11,668 nucleotides of DNA from an uncultured Clostridia bacterium (GTDB taxonomy: Bacteria > Bacillota > Clostridia > Christensenellales > Aristaeellaceae): the NCBI GenBank assembly GCA_944363005.1, contig CALVTV010000098.1, forward strand, positions 1 through 11,668. Direction: 5' to 3'. Within the stretch, counting starts at the first letter, position 1, and each line of letters begins with the position of its first letter. Below the pieces are notes generated by a model. The model saw nothing but the letters and a program-made list of their open reading frames with translations, had not been told where the DNA came from and did no database searches. Below are positions 1-6,684 of the stretch, one piece after another. A program made the position numbers and the translations under genes.

Positions 1-152
1 CCCGGAGCGAAGTCGCCGCTGATTTCGGTCGTGGAACCGTAGATGACGGTTCCCTTTTCCGCAGCCGGAGCTGCTGCTTCCTCCGCAAACGCCATGGAGC
101 TCATGGAAACGAGCATGGCGAGCACGAGAAGAACGCTGAGAAATTTCTTCAT
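1..152 (-). CDS. Secreted protein, probable ABC transporter substrate-binding protein (5' part only)
   Basis: Only the first 50 or so codons are in the window; the gene runs off the left edge. The ATG at 152 follows a strong AAAGGAGG ribosome binding site. The N-terminus is a clear signal peptide: MKKF, then a hydrophobic core (LSVLLVLAMLVSM), then AFA followed by EEAAAPAAEKG. There is no lipobox Cys, so Sec/SPase I cleavage after AFA is likely. The mature protein starts with a short Ala/Pro linker and then TVIYGSTTEISGDFAPG. This resembles the first beta strand of family-5 (oligopeptide/nickel) extracellular solute-binding proteins of Clostridia, but that rests on a short stretch recalled from the family. 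It lies 80 bp downstream of the XRE regulator gene on the same strand. A signal-peptide protein is near certain; the transporter role is moderate. Confidence 0.6.
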   Translation of the reverse strand, partial: MKKFLSVLLVLAMLVSMSSMAFAEEAAAPAAEKGTVIYGSTTEISGDFAP

Positions 153-187
153 TTGAGAAAACCTCCTTTAAAAATTTATATCTTGTC

Positions 188-202
188 GCCGGCGAAGCCG
201 GC
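188..202 (-). other. GC-rich hairpin between the XRE gene and the secreted-protein gene
   Basis: A perfect 6-bp stem (GCCGGC/GCCGGC) with a 3-base loop lies in the leader of the secreted-protein gene, 20-odd bases upstream of its ribosome binding site. On the minus strand it is followed by an AT-rich stretch with TTTTT only after about 12 bases, so it is a poor intrinsic terminator. It could slow polymerase or stabilise the mRNA between the two genes. Confidence 0.4.
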
Positions 203-232
203 CTCAAAATATACGTAGGGAAAGCGGGGAAA

Positions 233-448
233 TCAGGCGTCCTGCTGATCCTGACACAATTCGATGTTCAGCAACGACGCGATTTTGGGAATCTGCTCAT
301 GCCCGGGGCGTTTGCCATGGAGAATTCGGCTGACCTGAACCGGACTGGTGCCAATCCGGCGGGCAAGTTCTCGGGCATCCATGCCGCGCTCGAGCAGACG
401 GATTTTGACCAGCCGCCCGAAAGGCGTGAGTTCACTTCTCTTGCCCAT
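233..448 (-). CDS. Small XRE/Cro-CI family helix-turn-helix regulator
   Basis: This 71-residue protein is essentially one DNA-binding domain. The start at 448 is chosen because AGGAGG lies 5 bases upstream; an in-frame ATG ten codons earlier has no comparable site. Residues about 8-62 form the five-helix HTH_3 fold. The helix-turn-helix is around residues 24-48 (DARELARRIGTS, then PVQVSRILHGKRP), followed by the typical IPKIASLLNI closing helix. There is no sensor or oligomerisation domain beyond it, so it probably binds DNA as a simple dimer. It has its own consensus promoter with a palindrome near the predicted start of transcription, which suggests autoregulation. The next gene downstream encodes a secreted protein and may be co-transcribed, but whether it is a target is unknown. 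The family is confident; the regulated function is not known. Confidence 0.85.
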   Translation of the reverse strand: MGKRSELTPFGRLVKIRLLERGMDARELARRIGTSPVQVSRILHGKRPGHEQIPKIASLLNIELCQDQQDA

Positions 449-485
449 CTCAGCCTCCTGTTGACCCATGATACACATCCATCCC

Positions 486-502
486 GGTTAAGCAAATTAA
501 CC
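486..502. promoter_or_regulatory. Palindromic candidate operator of the XRE gene
   Basis: A perfect inverted repeat, GGTTAA-5 bases-TTAACC, begins 7 bases downstream of the -10 box of the XRE promoter, so it sits at the predicted start of transcription. It is AT-rich in a GC-rich genome. Its size and position fit an operator for an XRE dimer. Autorepression is inferred from position only. Confidence 0.55.
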
Positions 503-509
503 ATAGAAT

Positions 510-538
510 ATCATACAGTCTTTATGGGCGGCTGTCAA
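510..538 (-). promoter_or_regulatory. Sigma-A promoter of the XRE regulator gene
   Basis: On the minus strand there is TTGACA (533-538), a 17-base spacer and TATGAT (510-515). The -35 box is perfect and the -10 box matches 5 of 6. The predicted transcript starts around 503 and has a leader of about 55 bases before the XRE start codon. Confidence 0.85.
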
Positions 539-610
539 GGCATAAGACACAATTCGTCAGCACTTTGTCATGGAAAATTCATCCCGGCGCCTTTCACGCG
601 GCCAAGTTCC

Positions 611-1342
611 TCATTTTTTGCACTTTGGGCTGATTCGTGAAACAAAACGCAGCAGGGCCTCTTCGATCGGACGCGCATACTTCATCGCAAGCACGAACGC
701 TACGATGAGCACCACGCCCATCACAGCCCAGGCAAGCGGCGGCATGGTAATCACCCCGCCGCCCAGCAGCGCGGAAAACACAAGCCCCCACGGCCGCGCC
801 ACGAGCATGAGGCAGGCAAAGCGCGCCGTCGGAATGCTCGTCAGCCCGGCGAGCACACAGAGCACATCGTCGGGAAAGAAGGGGAACAAAAGCGTCAGAA
901 AGAGGAACATGTCCTGCTTTTCCTCAATGAGCGGCAGGTATTTTTCCATCACGCCGCGGTCAATCCATCCCTGCACGGCCTGACGCCCCAGCCGCCTGGC
1001 CACCAGGAACACGATCATGGAACCGCACCAGATCGCCGCAATGCCCAGCAACATCGCGGGCCAAAAGCCGAGCGCCAACGCCCCGGCCATCATTGAAAGG
1101 TTGCTGGGAATCGGCGCGATGATGACCGTCAGCAGCTGCAAAACGAAATAGACTGCGCCCGCAAACGGCCCGGCGCGGTCAATGAGCGCGCGGATCTCTT
1201 CAACGGAATCGATCTTTTCAAAAAAGCCGCTTGTAACGAGCAGGTACGCCCCCACCAGCAGCAAAGCCACGATGAGCAAACCGGCAAAGATGCGCCGGCC
1301 TTTGCCCGGTTTTCCCCTGTTTTTCATAGCGTCATCTTCCAT
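611..1342 (-). CDS. TVP38/TMEM64-family (VTT domain) membrane protein
   Basis: This is a 243-residue polytopic inner-membrane protein of the DedA-related TVP38/TMEM64 (SNARE-associated/VTT) superfamily. It has a basic N-terminal tail and a first membrane segment at about residues 18-38. The VTT core follows, with the re-entrant PIPSNLSMMAGALALGF segment, a helix with GSMIVFLVARRLG, and the FPFFPDDVLCVLAGLT segment typical of TVP38 proteins. A last membrane helix lies near residues 205-225, followed by a basic tail. Family members have been linked to lipid scrambling and undecaprenyl-phosphate recycling; that role is not shown here. Two starts are possible: ATG at 1342 behind a weak GGGA, or ATG at 1327 behind GGAAG, giving 238 residues. 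It is the last gene of the cdaA unit, 81 bp after the mannosyltransferase gene. I see no clear terminator after it. Confidence 0.88.
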   Translation of the reverse strand: MEDDAMKNRGKPGKGRRIFAGLLIVALLLVGAYLLVTSGFFEKIDSVEEIRALIDRAGPFAGAVYFVLQLLTVIIAPIPSNLSMMAGALALGFWPAMLLGIAAIWCGSMIVFLVARRLGRQAVQGWIDRGVMEKYLPLIEEKQDMFLFLTLLFPFFPDDVLCVLAGLTSIPTARFACLMLVARPWGLVFSALLGGGVITMPPLAWAVMGVVLIVAFVLAMKYARPIEEALLRFVSRISPKCKK

Positions 1343-1423
1343 ATATATTTCCCAATGCGCACGAAGCCACCGCCAGGCCCGGCGGGTAGTCCGCCCCCGT
1401 CAACTGCCCCATGCTTCCCGCGC

Positions 1424-2683
1424 TCACAGCACCTCAATGGCAATCGCATACCCGTAAATCCAGATCAGCAGCAGCACGCAGGAGAGCGTCAGCGCCAGGG
1501 CATGCACCGCCCGCCTTCCCTCGTGCATGCGCGCCTGCAAGAGCGGGAGCGGGGCCAGCGCATACAGATAGCGCGGGCCGGAGAGCAGCCAGGTCGGCGC
1601 GAGCACCACCGCCACATACACAAAGCTGTAGGCCGCCAGGTCAAAGGGCAGCTTGCGCTGTCCGAAGGCCAGCAGGCCGTAGACGTAAAAGATGCACAGC
1701 GCCTGAAATCCCCAGGTGTAAATCCAGTCGCCGTCGCCCATGGTCGAAAGGAAATAGGAGAGCGTCGTGTTCGTCGTCTGCCAGAACGTGCCGGGCATCT
1801 GGTACCAGTTCTCCCGCTGATACGTCATGTACATCATCGGGTCGCCGGTGACGGCCCAGTTGATTCCCCAGTAGAGGAACAGCCCGGAAAAGACGATCAG
1901 CACCTGCCCCAGGCAGGAAAGCACATCGCGCGCGCGCAGGCGCTTCTCCCCCAGTTTCCCAAAAAGCGCAACCATAAACAAACCCGCGACGATCACGCCC
2001 GGCATGCGGGTCAGCGCGCTGAGCATGCCGCAAAGCGCCGCCCACCAGGGATGGCCCCGGCGCAAGAGCACGATCGCCGCCAACGTCAGGCAAATGAACA
2101 GCGGCTCGGTATACACGCAGCACAGGAACACGCTCAGCGGACTGAGCAAAAAGTAGGCCACGGCCAGCCGGGCCGCGCGCTTGCCCGCGTGCATGCAGGC
2201 GAGCTCGTAGAGCAGGCCCGCGCAACCCGCGCTGCACAAGAGCGAAATCAGCGTGCCCGCGGCAAACACATCCCCGCCGGTCAGCACGGAAAACCCGCGC
2301 ATGAGCAGCGGATACAGCGGGAAAAACACCAGCCGCAGCCGCTCGTCGCCCACGCTGGTGTACCCTTCCTGCGCGATGCCGACGTAGTGGCGCGTGTCCC
2401 AGTGCTCCCAGAGCGAGCGAAACGACGCGCCAAAGCTGCCCATGCCGCCCGACGCGCGATACATCGCGTACGCAATCAGGTAAATGACCAGGCGCGAGAG
2501 CACTGCCGCGCCCATCGCCATCAGGATCTCCCGGCGCGTTGCCGCCTGTTGGCTCTGCACGGCCAACGGCTCACGCCCGCGCGTCACGCGCACAAGGCGC
2601 ACAAACAGCTGCACACCGCACGCGCCCATCAAAAGGATGGACAGCACAGCCGCCACGTCCGGCAATATTTGTAAGCCGATCAC
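1424..2683 (-). CDS. PIG-V/Gpi18-like mannosyltransferase family membrane protein
   Basis: This 419-residue, very hydrophobic protein has about ten predicted membrane helices. It looks like a GT-C fold glycosyltransferase of the PIG-V/Gpi18-like group, known in bacteria as COG5542-type proteins. Key signs are WDTRHYVGIAQEGY at residues 95-108, matching the family WDxxHYxxIAxxGY loop whose Asp is the likely catalytic residue, then FFPLYPLLMR (120-129) and ALTRMPG near 225. Such enzymes transfer a sugar from a polyprenyl-phosphate donor on the outer face of the membrane; donor and acceptor here are unknown. The start is a GTG at 2683 with GAGGG six bases upstream. It lies 30 bp after the helical repeat gene, so the two are very likely co-transcribed. 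The bacterial version cannot make a GPI anchor in the eukaryotic sense; a glycolipid or surface-protein glycan is more plausible. Confidence 0.82.
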   Translation of the reverse strand: MIGLQILPDVAAVLSILLMGACGVQLFVRLVRVTRGREPLAVQSQQAATRREILMAMGAAVLSRLVIYLIAYAMYRASGGMGSFGASFRSLWEHWDTRHYVGIAQEGYTSVGDERLRLVFFPLYPLLMRGFSVLTGGDVFAAGTLISLLCSAGCAGLLYELACMHAGKRAARLAVAYFLLSPLSVFLCCVYTEPLFICLTLAAIVLLRRGHPWWAALCGMLSALTRMPGVIVAGLFMVALFGKLGEKRLRARDVLSCLGQVLIVFSGLFLYWGINWAVTGDPMMYMTYQRENWYQMPGTFWQTTNTTLSYFLSTMGDGDWIYTWGFQALCIFYVYGLLAFGQRKLPFDLAAYSFVYVAVVLAPTWLLSGPRYLYALAPLPLLQARMHEGRRAVHALALTLSCVLLLIWIYGYAIAIEVL

Positions 2684-2713
2684 ACAAAACCCTCTTTCAC
2701 GCCCGCGCTGCGC

Positions 2714-3925
2714 TCAGCGTTTGGGCGGCTTTTTGGCCGGCCGGTATGCCGTACTCGGGTCCACACGCGGAGGCAACGCATTGATCCCCGTGATCTCCTC
2801 TTCCTCCGGCTCGATCATCTGCGCCATCTTCGCGACGCTTCCGCGCAGGAATCCCTTCTTCTCGCGCTTCGGCTTGGCGGATTTGGCGGGCTTCGCTTTC
2901 GTTTCCGGCGCTACCTGCGGCCAGAGCGGCGGGTCCGGCAATTCGGCCACGTCCTCGCCTCCTACGTAATCGCTGTACGTCTTGTCCGTGCGGCGTCTGC
3001 GCCGCCCTCCGGCGCTCTCGACCGGCGCTTCGTCCTGCGGCTGCGCCGGTTCCGCCTCGGCCTGACGGGCCATCGCCGCGTCGTATTCCGCCTTTTTGCG
3101 CTCGTATTCGGCCAGGTCGCGCTCATACTGCGCCTTCTGGCGCTCGTATTCCGCCAATTGTGCCTCGTAGGCCTCCTGTGCCAAGCGCTGCTGTTCCGCC
3201 TCGTAGGCCTCCTGCGCAAGCCGCTGCTGTTCGGCCTCGTAGGCCTCCTGCGCAAGCCGCTGTTGTTCGGCCTCGTAGGCCTCCTGCGCCAAGCGCTGCT
3301 GTTCGGCCTCCCGCGCCGCGCGCTCGGCCTGCGCCCGCTGCCGGGCTTCCTCCTGCATCTGCAACTGCCAGGCGTCGATCTCCGCGCGGCGGCGGTTGAC
3401 TTCGGCCGCGCCCGGCCCTTCCGTATGCACGGCGGAGTAGCGGCGCGTTCCCTCGATATCCTGTTCGGGCCGCAAATCCGCCCGGCTGTCATAGCGCATG
3501 CCCGGATACCGGCCGAGCAACTCGTCCGGCACGCTCTCGGCGGCGCGCATGACCTGCTCGGCGTCCTGCTCGTCAATCACCGGCTGCTCGAGAGGCATCC
3601 ATGTCTCCTGCGGCTGGTAAACCGGTTCTGGCTGCGGCTGCGGTGCCTCGCGGCGAGCCGCGCGCGGCTCCTCCGGCGCGTCGATGTGCAGCCACTTGCG
3701 CACGCGCAGCGCAAACAGATGATATGGCCGCCAGCGCACCAGCCAGACAACCCAGTCGATGAACAGGCCCGCTACTACGATCACCAGCACAATGCCGATC
3801 CAGTTCTTGCCTAAAAATTCAAGGATCGTCGTGCGTTCGGAGGAAAACAGCGCCCAAATGCCGTTGACCAACGCACGTACCCAGCTCATTAGTACCGTAA
3901 ACAGCGAGTCCGCAATGACTCCCAT
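2714..3925 (-). CDS. Membrane-anchored helical repeat protein of unknown function
   Basis: I do not recognise a named family. The 403-residue protein has an amphipathic or membrane helix at about residues 8-27 and a strong membrane segment at 43-66 (IGIVLVIVVAGLFIDWVVWLV), followed by basic residues, so the rest is probably cytoplasmic. Residues 85-170 are polar and Pro-rich. Residues about 175-290 are a long charged helix. It contains four 12-residue repeats AEQQRLAQEAYE at 207-254, then four heptads of the type AEYERKK at 258-285. The C-terminus is disordered with an Arg run (RRRRR), a Lys/Pro-rich stretch, an acidic EPEEEE patch and a basic tail. The start at 3925 has GGGGAG seven bases upstream. 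It lies 111 bp after cdaR, behind an attenuator-like structure, and 30 bp before the mannosyltransferase gene. A scaffold role in the envelope or c-di-AMP machinery is a guess from layout. Confidence 0.8.
   Translation of the reverse strand: MGVIADSLFTVLMSWVRALVNGIWALFSSERTTILEFLGKNWIGIVLVIVVAGLFIDWVVWLVRWRPYHLFALRVRKWLHIDAPEEPRAARREAPQPQPEPVYQPQETWMPLEQPVIDEQDAEQVMRAAESVPDELLGRYPGMRYDSRADLRPEQDIEGTRRYSAVHTEGPGAAEVNRRRAEIDAWQLQMQEEARQRAQAERAAREAEQQRLAQEAYEAEQQRLAQEAYEAEQQRLAQEAYEAEQQRLAQEAYEAQLAEYERQKAQYERDLAEYERKKAEYDAAMARQAEAEPAQPQDEAPVESAGGRRRRRTDKTYSDYVGGEDVAELPDPPLWPQVAPETKAKPAKSAKPKREKKGFLRGSVAKMAQMIEPEEEEITGINALPPRVDPSTAYRPAKKPPKR
3164..3307 (-). repeat. Four in-frame 36-bp tandem repeats inside the helical repeat gene
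   Basis: Four copies of a 36-bp unit each encode AEQQRLAQEAYE with no amino acid change. Silent differences remain between copies, for example CAA versus CAG, CGG versus CGC, and GCG versus GCA. The amino acid identity with some codon divergence suggests recent amplification plus selection on the helix sequence. Such arrays commonly vary in copy number between strains. Confidence 0.9.
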
Positions 3926-3964
3926 GCTCTCACTCCCCTCACTGAGGTTCCCCTGCCCCGTAAA

Positions 3965-4010
3965 GACCGGCAGATTTCAAAAATCCGGTCGCTTGTGGCG
4001 GCCGGACCGG
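3965..4010 (-). promoter_or_regulatory. Attenuator-like terminator/antiterminator between cdaR and the helical repeat gene
   Basis: Reading the minus strand from cdaR, segment 1 is CCGGTC (4010-4005), segment 2 is GACCGG (3990-3985), a TTTTT run follows (3983-3979), and segment 3 is CCGGTC (3970-3965). Segments 1 and 2 form a 6-bp GC-rich stem with a 14-base loop directly before the T-run, as in an intrinsic terminator. Segments 2 and 3 form an equally long stem that would disrupt it and enclose the T-run. It starts 27 bases after the cdaR stop. The sequences are certain; the regulatory role is inferred, and a simple partial terminator is also possible. Confidence 0.5.
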
Positions 4011-4036
4011 CGCCCCCGTTGGCGCGCATGCTTTCC

Positions 4037-5362
4037 TTACTTGGCCTTGATGGTGACGGTGATTTCCGGCGAGCTGAGCGCGCAGGTAAATTCCGGCGCG
4101 TTGTCGATGCTGATCTGCACCGGCACCTCATGCGTGCCCTCGCCGAGGCCGTTTACGTCCACAAACAGCCGCACATCCTCCTGCGTCAACCCATTGATGA
4201 AGTGATACCCGCCTGTCAGCTGCACGGTCTGCCGGGCGCGCGAGAGGCTCGCGCTGAGGGTGTCATCGAGGCCGTCGATTTCGACCTTCACCTGGCTGAG
4301 CGTGCGCTCCACCGTCTTTTCCTGAATGTACGCGGTGACCGCCACGTCATAGGGCACCGTGTTTTCAATGCCCGTCGGCCGGCTCAGGCGCACATAACCG
4401 CTCACGTCCGCCGTAGCGCCCTCGATGCTCAGCGGCTGCTCGGTGGTGAGCACCGTCATCGCATCGAGCACATCCTGTTGCGCGGCGACGCTCAAGCTCT
4501 GGACGGCGGCCTCCACGCCCGTGAGCTCATAGCCCTCGGCAGGTTCGCCCTTGACAAGCGAATCCACCTGCAACGGCACGTCCTTCATGGGAACGAGTTC
4601 CGTTTCCACCACGACCGTGTCGGTGAGCACCGATTCGTTGGTGGTCTCGATGAGCTCGGACTCGATGGCCTCCCCGGCGGAATCCTGCAACACGATCTGA
4701 ACGCTCGCGCGATCGCTCATCCGCTCGCCGGAGAGCTGACTGGCATCGAGCTTCGCCACCGCCCGCGCAACGCGCGAGACCAGCGACTGCGGGCCGGAGA
4801 CGGAGACCATGGTCGGATCGGTCTTGGCCGAATCCAGGAAATAGCCCTCGATCTCGCCCGTCTTTTCCAATACGACCGGCACGCGCCTTGTGATGTAGCG
4901 CTCCACGTTCACCGTCACGCTGCTGGGCTCGCAGGAGATGACCGGGCCGTAGAGCGTGGAGGAGAAGCTGATCGGGATCTCGTTTTCGCCCTCGCCGGTG
5001 ACGTCCGTCAGATCCAGATGCGGGTTATACGACGTACCGCTCACGCGGGAGTAGTTCGACTGCGTGACCTCCACGGTCATCTTCACGCCGGAGATCAGCG
5101 TCTCCAGGTCGTCCATGACGATATAGCCGCGGCTGCGCAGCGTGGATTCCCCCGTGACGCTCACCGCGACGTTCTGGAACGTCTTGGCGCGGGTGAGCGT
5201 GCCGTCGGAGGCGACCAATATGCTCCAGAACACCATGGCAATGAGCAGCGACAGCGCGATGAGAAACCACCGGCTGCTCAATATGCGGCTGATGCCCTGG
5301 CGAAGGCCCTTGAACGGGCCGCGGGGCGCGTCAGGTTTCTTTGTCTGACGGCTGTTCATCAT
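4037..5362 (-). CDS. cdaR: YbbR-domain protein CdaR, partner of the c-di-AMP synthase
   Basis: This 441-residue protein has a short basic cytoplasmic N-terminus, one membrane helix at about residues 33-50 (FLIALSLLIAMVFWSILV) and a long extracytoplasmic part. That part is built of about four successive beta-rich YbbR repeats, each roughly 85-95 residues, recognisable by lines such as VTVNVERYITRRVPVVLEKTG and VRLSRPTGIENTVPYDVAVTAYI. This layout matches CdaR (YbbR) of Firmicutes, which binds the membrane synthase CdaA and modulates its activity. The start at 5362 is the first of two adjacent ATGs, with AAAGGAGG ten bases upstream inside cdaA. The reading frame overlaps the end of cdaA by 32 bases, which indicates translational coupling and a fixed ratio of the two proteins. 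Length and architecture are normal for the family. Confidence 0.93.
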   Translation of the reverse strand: MMNSRQTKKPDAPRGPFKGLRQGISRILSSRWFLIALSLLIAMVFWSILVASDGTLTRAKTFQNVAVSVTGESTLRSRGYIVMDDLETLISGVKMTVEVTQSNYSRVSGTSYNPHLDLTDVTGEGENEIPISFSSTLYGPVISCEPSSVTVNVERYITRRVPVVLEKTGEIEGYFLDSAKTDPTMVSVSGPQSLVSRVARAVAKLDASQLSGERMSDRASVQIVLQDSAGEAIESELIETTNESVLTDTVVVETELVPMKDVPLQVDSLVKGEPAEGYELTGVEAAVQSLSVAAQQDVLDAMTVLTTEQPLSIEGATADVSGYVRLSRPTGIENTVPYDVAVTAYIQEKTVERTLSQVKVEIDGLDDTLSASLSRARQTVQLTGGYHFINGLTQEDVRLFVDVNGLGEGTHEVPVQISIDNAPEFTCALSSPEITVTIKAK

Positions 5363-6224
5363 GGCTGCTGCGCCTCCTTTGCTTGAAATGGAGCAGGGAC
5401 GCGGTCAGGCGGCCGTCCTTTTCGTCCTTCTTTTCATAGATGCCCTGCAACACCTGATGCAGGGAGGTTTCGTCCAGATAGCGAACCAGATGGCCGCCCT
5501 TGGCCATGGAGATGATGCCCGTCTCCTCGGAGACGATGAACACCGTCGCGTCGGAGACCTCGCTCACGCCCAGGCCCGCGCGGTGGCGCGTACCCAGATC
5601 GCGGCCCACGCCCGTGGTATCGGACAGGCGCAAAAGGCAGGCCGCCGCGACAACCCGGTCGCCCCGAACGACAACGGCGCCGTCATGCAGCGGGGTATTG
5701 GGCTCGAATATGTTTTCAATCAGGGGTTGGGAGATGACGCCGTCCACCTTGGTGCCGGTGGCGATGACGTCGTTGAGTCGCGTCTTTTGCTCGATGACGA
5801 TGAGCGCACCCACGCGGCGGCGGGCCATATGCTCCAGCGCCAGGATCAGCTCGTCGATGATCAACTCGGTATTGCGGATCTCCTGCATGCGCGCGGAGGA
5901 GTCAAACAGCGACGTTGTGCCCAGTTCCTCGAGCACGCGGCGGATCTCCGGCTGAAACAGCACGATCAGCAGCACAGGGCCCGCATTGATCACCCAGCTG
6001 AGCAGCGCATGAATGGTGCGCATGCCGATGACTTCGCTGACCCAGGTTGCCGCCAGCAAAATGACAATGCCCTTGAAGATCTGGGAAATGCGGGTCTGGC
6101 GGGTATGGGACAAAAGCGTATAGATGATAAACGTCAGCAGCAGGATGTCGATCAGATCGATCAGGCGCGGCCTATGCGTGATATTCCACAAAATGGCGGA
6201 AACTTGTTCGGACACCGAGCTCAC
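5331..6224 (-). CDS. cdaA: Diadenylate cyclase CdaA (c-di-AMP synthase)
   Basis: CdaA condenses two ATP into cyclic di-AMP, a signal controlling potassium uptake, turgor and cell-wall stability. The 297-residue protein has three N-terminal membrane helices (about 21-40, 50-67 and 71-92), a short coiled-coil linker, and a DisA_N/DAC catalytic domain at about 100-260. Both signature motifs are intact: DGA at 181-183 in PLHDGAVVV, and RHR at 213-215 in GTRHRAGLG. The C-terminal tail from about 265 is Lys/Arg-rich and probably flexible. The start is taken as GTG at 6224 because GGAGGT lies six bases upstream. A GTG six codons earlier would place that ribosome binding site inside the gene. The gene has its own promoter and follows a strong terminator, so it begins a transcription unit. 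Confidence 0.96.
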   Translation of the reverse strand: MSSVSEQVSAILWNITHRPRLIDLIDILLLTFIIYTLLSHTRQTRISQIFKGIVILLAATWVSEVIGMRTIHALLSWVINAGPVLLIVLFQPEIRRVLEELGTTSLFDSSARMQEIRNTELIIDELILALEHMARRRVGALIVIEQKTRLNDVIATGTKVDGVISQPLIENIFEPNTPLHDGAVVVRGDRVVAAACLLRLSDTTGVGRDLGTRHRAGLGVSEVSDATVFIVSEETGIISMAKGGHLVRYLDETSLHQVLQGIYEKKDEKDGRLTASLLHFKQRRRSSHDEQPSDKET

Positions 6225-6258
6225 AGGCCTACCTCCGTTCACAGATTCATGTCATCTT

Positions 6259-6288
6259 ATTATACACCATCATCATGCGTTGTGACAG
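6259..6288 (-). promoter_or_regulatory. Promoter of the cdaA-cdaR unit
   Basis: On the minus strand, CTGTCA (6283-6288) and TATAAT (6259-6264) are separated by 18 bases. The -10 box is perfect; the -35 box matches 4 of 6. It lies between the terminator of the preceding unit and the cdaA start, giving a short leader of about 30 bases. Confidence 0.7.
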
Positions 6289-6314
6289 GGTTAATCTGAT
6301 GGTTTTTGAGTAAA

Positions 6315-6368
6315 ATTTTGCCCCGTTCACCGTAGCGGCGCATGGGCCTTGGGCAAACGGGGCAAAAT
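6315..6368 (-). terminator. Intrinsic terminator after the DUF378 gene
   Basis: A perfect 13-bp inverted repeat (6315-6327 with 6356-6368, ATTTTGCCCCGTT) has a 28-base loop. On the minus strand the GC core GGGGC is followed by AAAATTTTAC, giving a T-tract. It closes the walJ-RHH-DUF378 unit, 22 bases after the DUF378 stop, just before the cdaA promoter. The symmetric AAAA flank means it could also stop transcription coming from the other direction. Confidence 0.85.
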
Positions 6369-6390
6369 CGGTTCGGTTTTGGGGTGCGCG

Positions 6391-6618
6391 TCAGGCGTTT
6401 ACGCCGTCCGCATGCGGCACGTGCGCGTCGCGTTCGTGCGGGCTGAACAGCAGAGAAATGCTCCACAGTCCGGCCGCGCCGATGACGGCGTAAAGAATGC
6501 GGGAAATCAGCGCAGCCTGTCCGCCAAAGAGGAAGGCGACCAGGTCAAATTGGAACAGGCCGATCAGGCCCCAGTTGATGGCGCCGACGATCACCAGCGC
6601 CAAAGACAGACGATCCAT
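6391..6618 (-). CDS. DUF378 family small membrane protein
   Basis: This is a 75-residue protein with two membrane helices. The first contains the DUF378 signature GAINWGLIGLFQFDLVA at about residues 12-28; the second contains SRILYAVIGAAGLWSISLLF at about 39-58. It is similar in size and pattern to the YuzA-type proteins of Firmicutes, whose function is unknown. The start at 6618 is chosen because AAAGGAG lies eight bases upstream; a start six codons earlier would overlap that site. The C-terminal tail is hydrophilic with three His (HERDAHVPHADGVNA). It is the last gene of the unit that begins with the WalJ-like gene, 66 bp after the 88-residue protein, and is followed at once by a strong terminator. 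Confidence 0.9.
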   Translation of the reverse strand: MDRLSLALVIVGAINWGLIGLFQFDLVAFLFGGQAALISRILYAVIGAAGLWSISLLFSPHERDAHVPHADGVNA

Positions 6619-6684
6619 GTGATCCACTCCTTTCACGGAGCAGGATGCACGGATTTCGTCCGGATTATGCGCCCCAAAATGCGT

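Noticed and set aside
188..202. The GCCGGC hairpin as a full intrinsic terminator between the XRE and secreted-protein genes
   Set aside because: The T-rich stretch comes about 12 bases too late, so I list it only as a hairpin.
1343..1423. Alternating GGCGG/CCGCC/GGCGG segments before the VTT gene, as another attenuator
   Set aside because: The stems are 5 bp of pure GC in GC-rich DNA and no T-run follows, so chance is the simpler explanation.
1355..2674. A 439-codon open frame on the plus strand opposite the mannosyltransferase gene
   Set aside because: Its product is an Arg/His/Gln/Ala-rich string without domains, while the minus strand encodes a recognisable membrane enzyme. Long antisense frames are expected in GC-rich DNA.
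3164..3307. The repeat array as a CRISPR or intergenic satellite
   Set aside because: The units are contiguous, in frame and encode one repeated peptide. There are no spacers and no cas genes.
3995..5386. A 463-codon open frame on the plus strand opposite cdaR
   Set aside because: Its composition is rich in His, Arg, Asp and Leu with no family signal. The minus-strand cdaR is well supported by YbbR repeats and a ribosome binding site.
5361..6299. A 312-codon open frame opposite cdaA
   Set aside because: It runs antisense to an intact c-di-AMP synthase with both catalytic motifs and shows no domain of its own.
6260..6466. A 68-codon minus-strand frame across the DUF378 terminator
   Set aside because: It overlaps the end of DUF378, a 13-bp terminator stem and the cdaA promoter, and its composition is Arg/Pro-rich noise.
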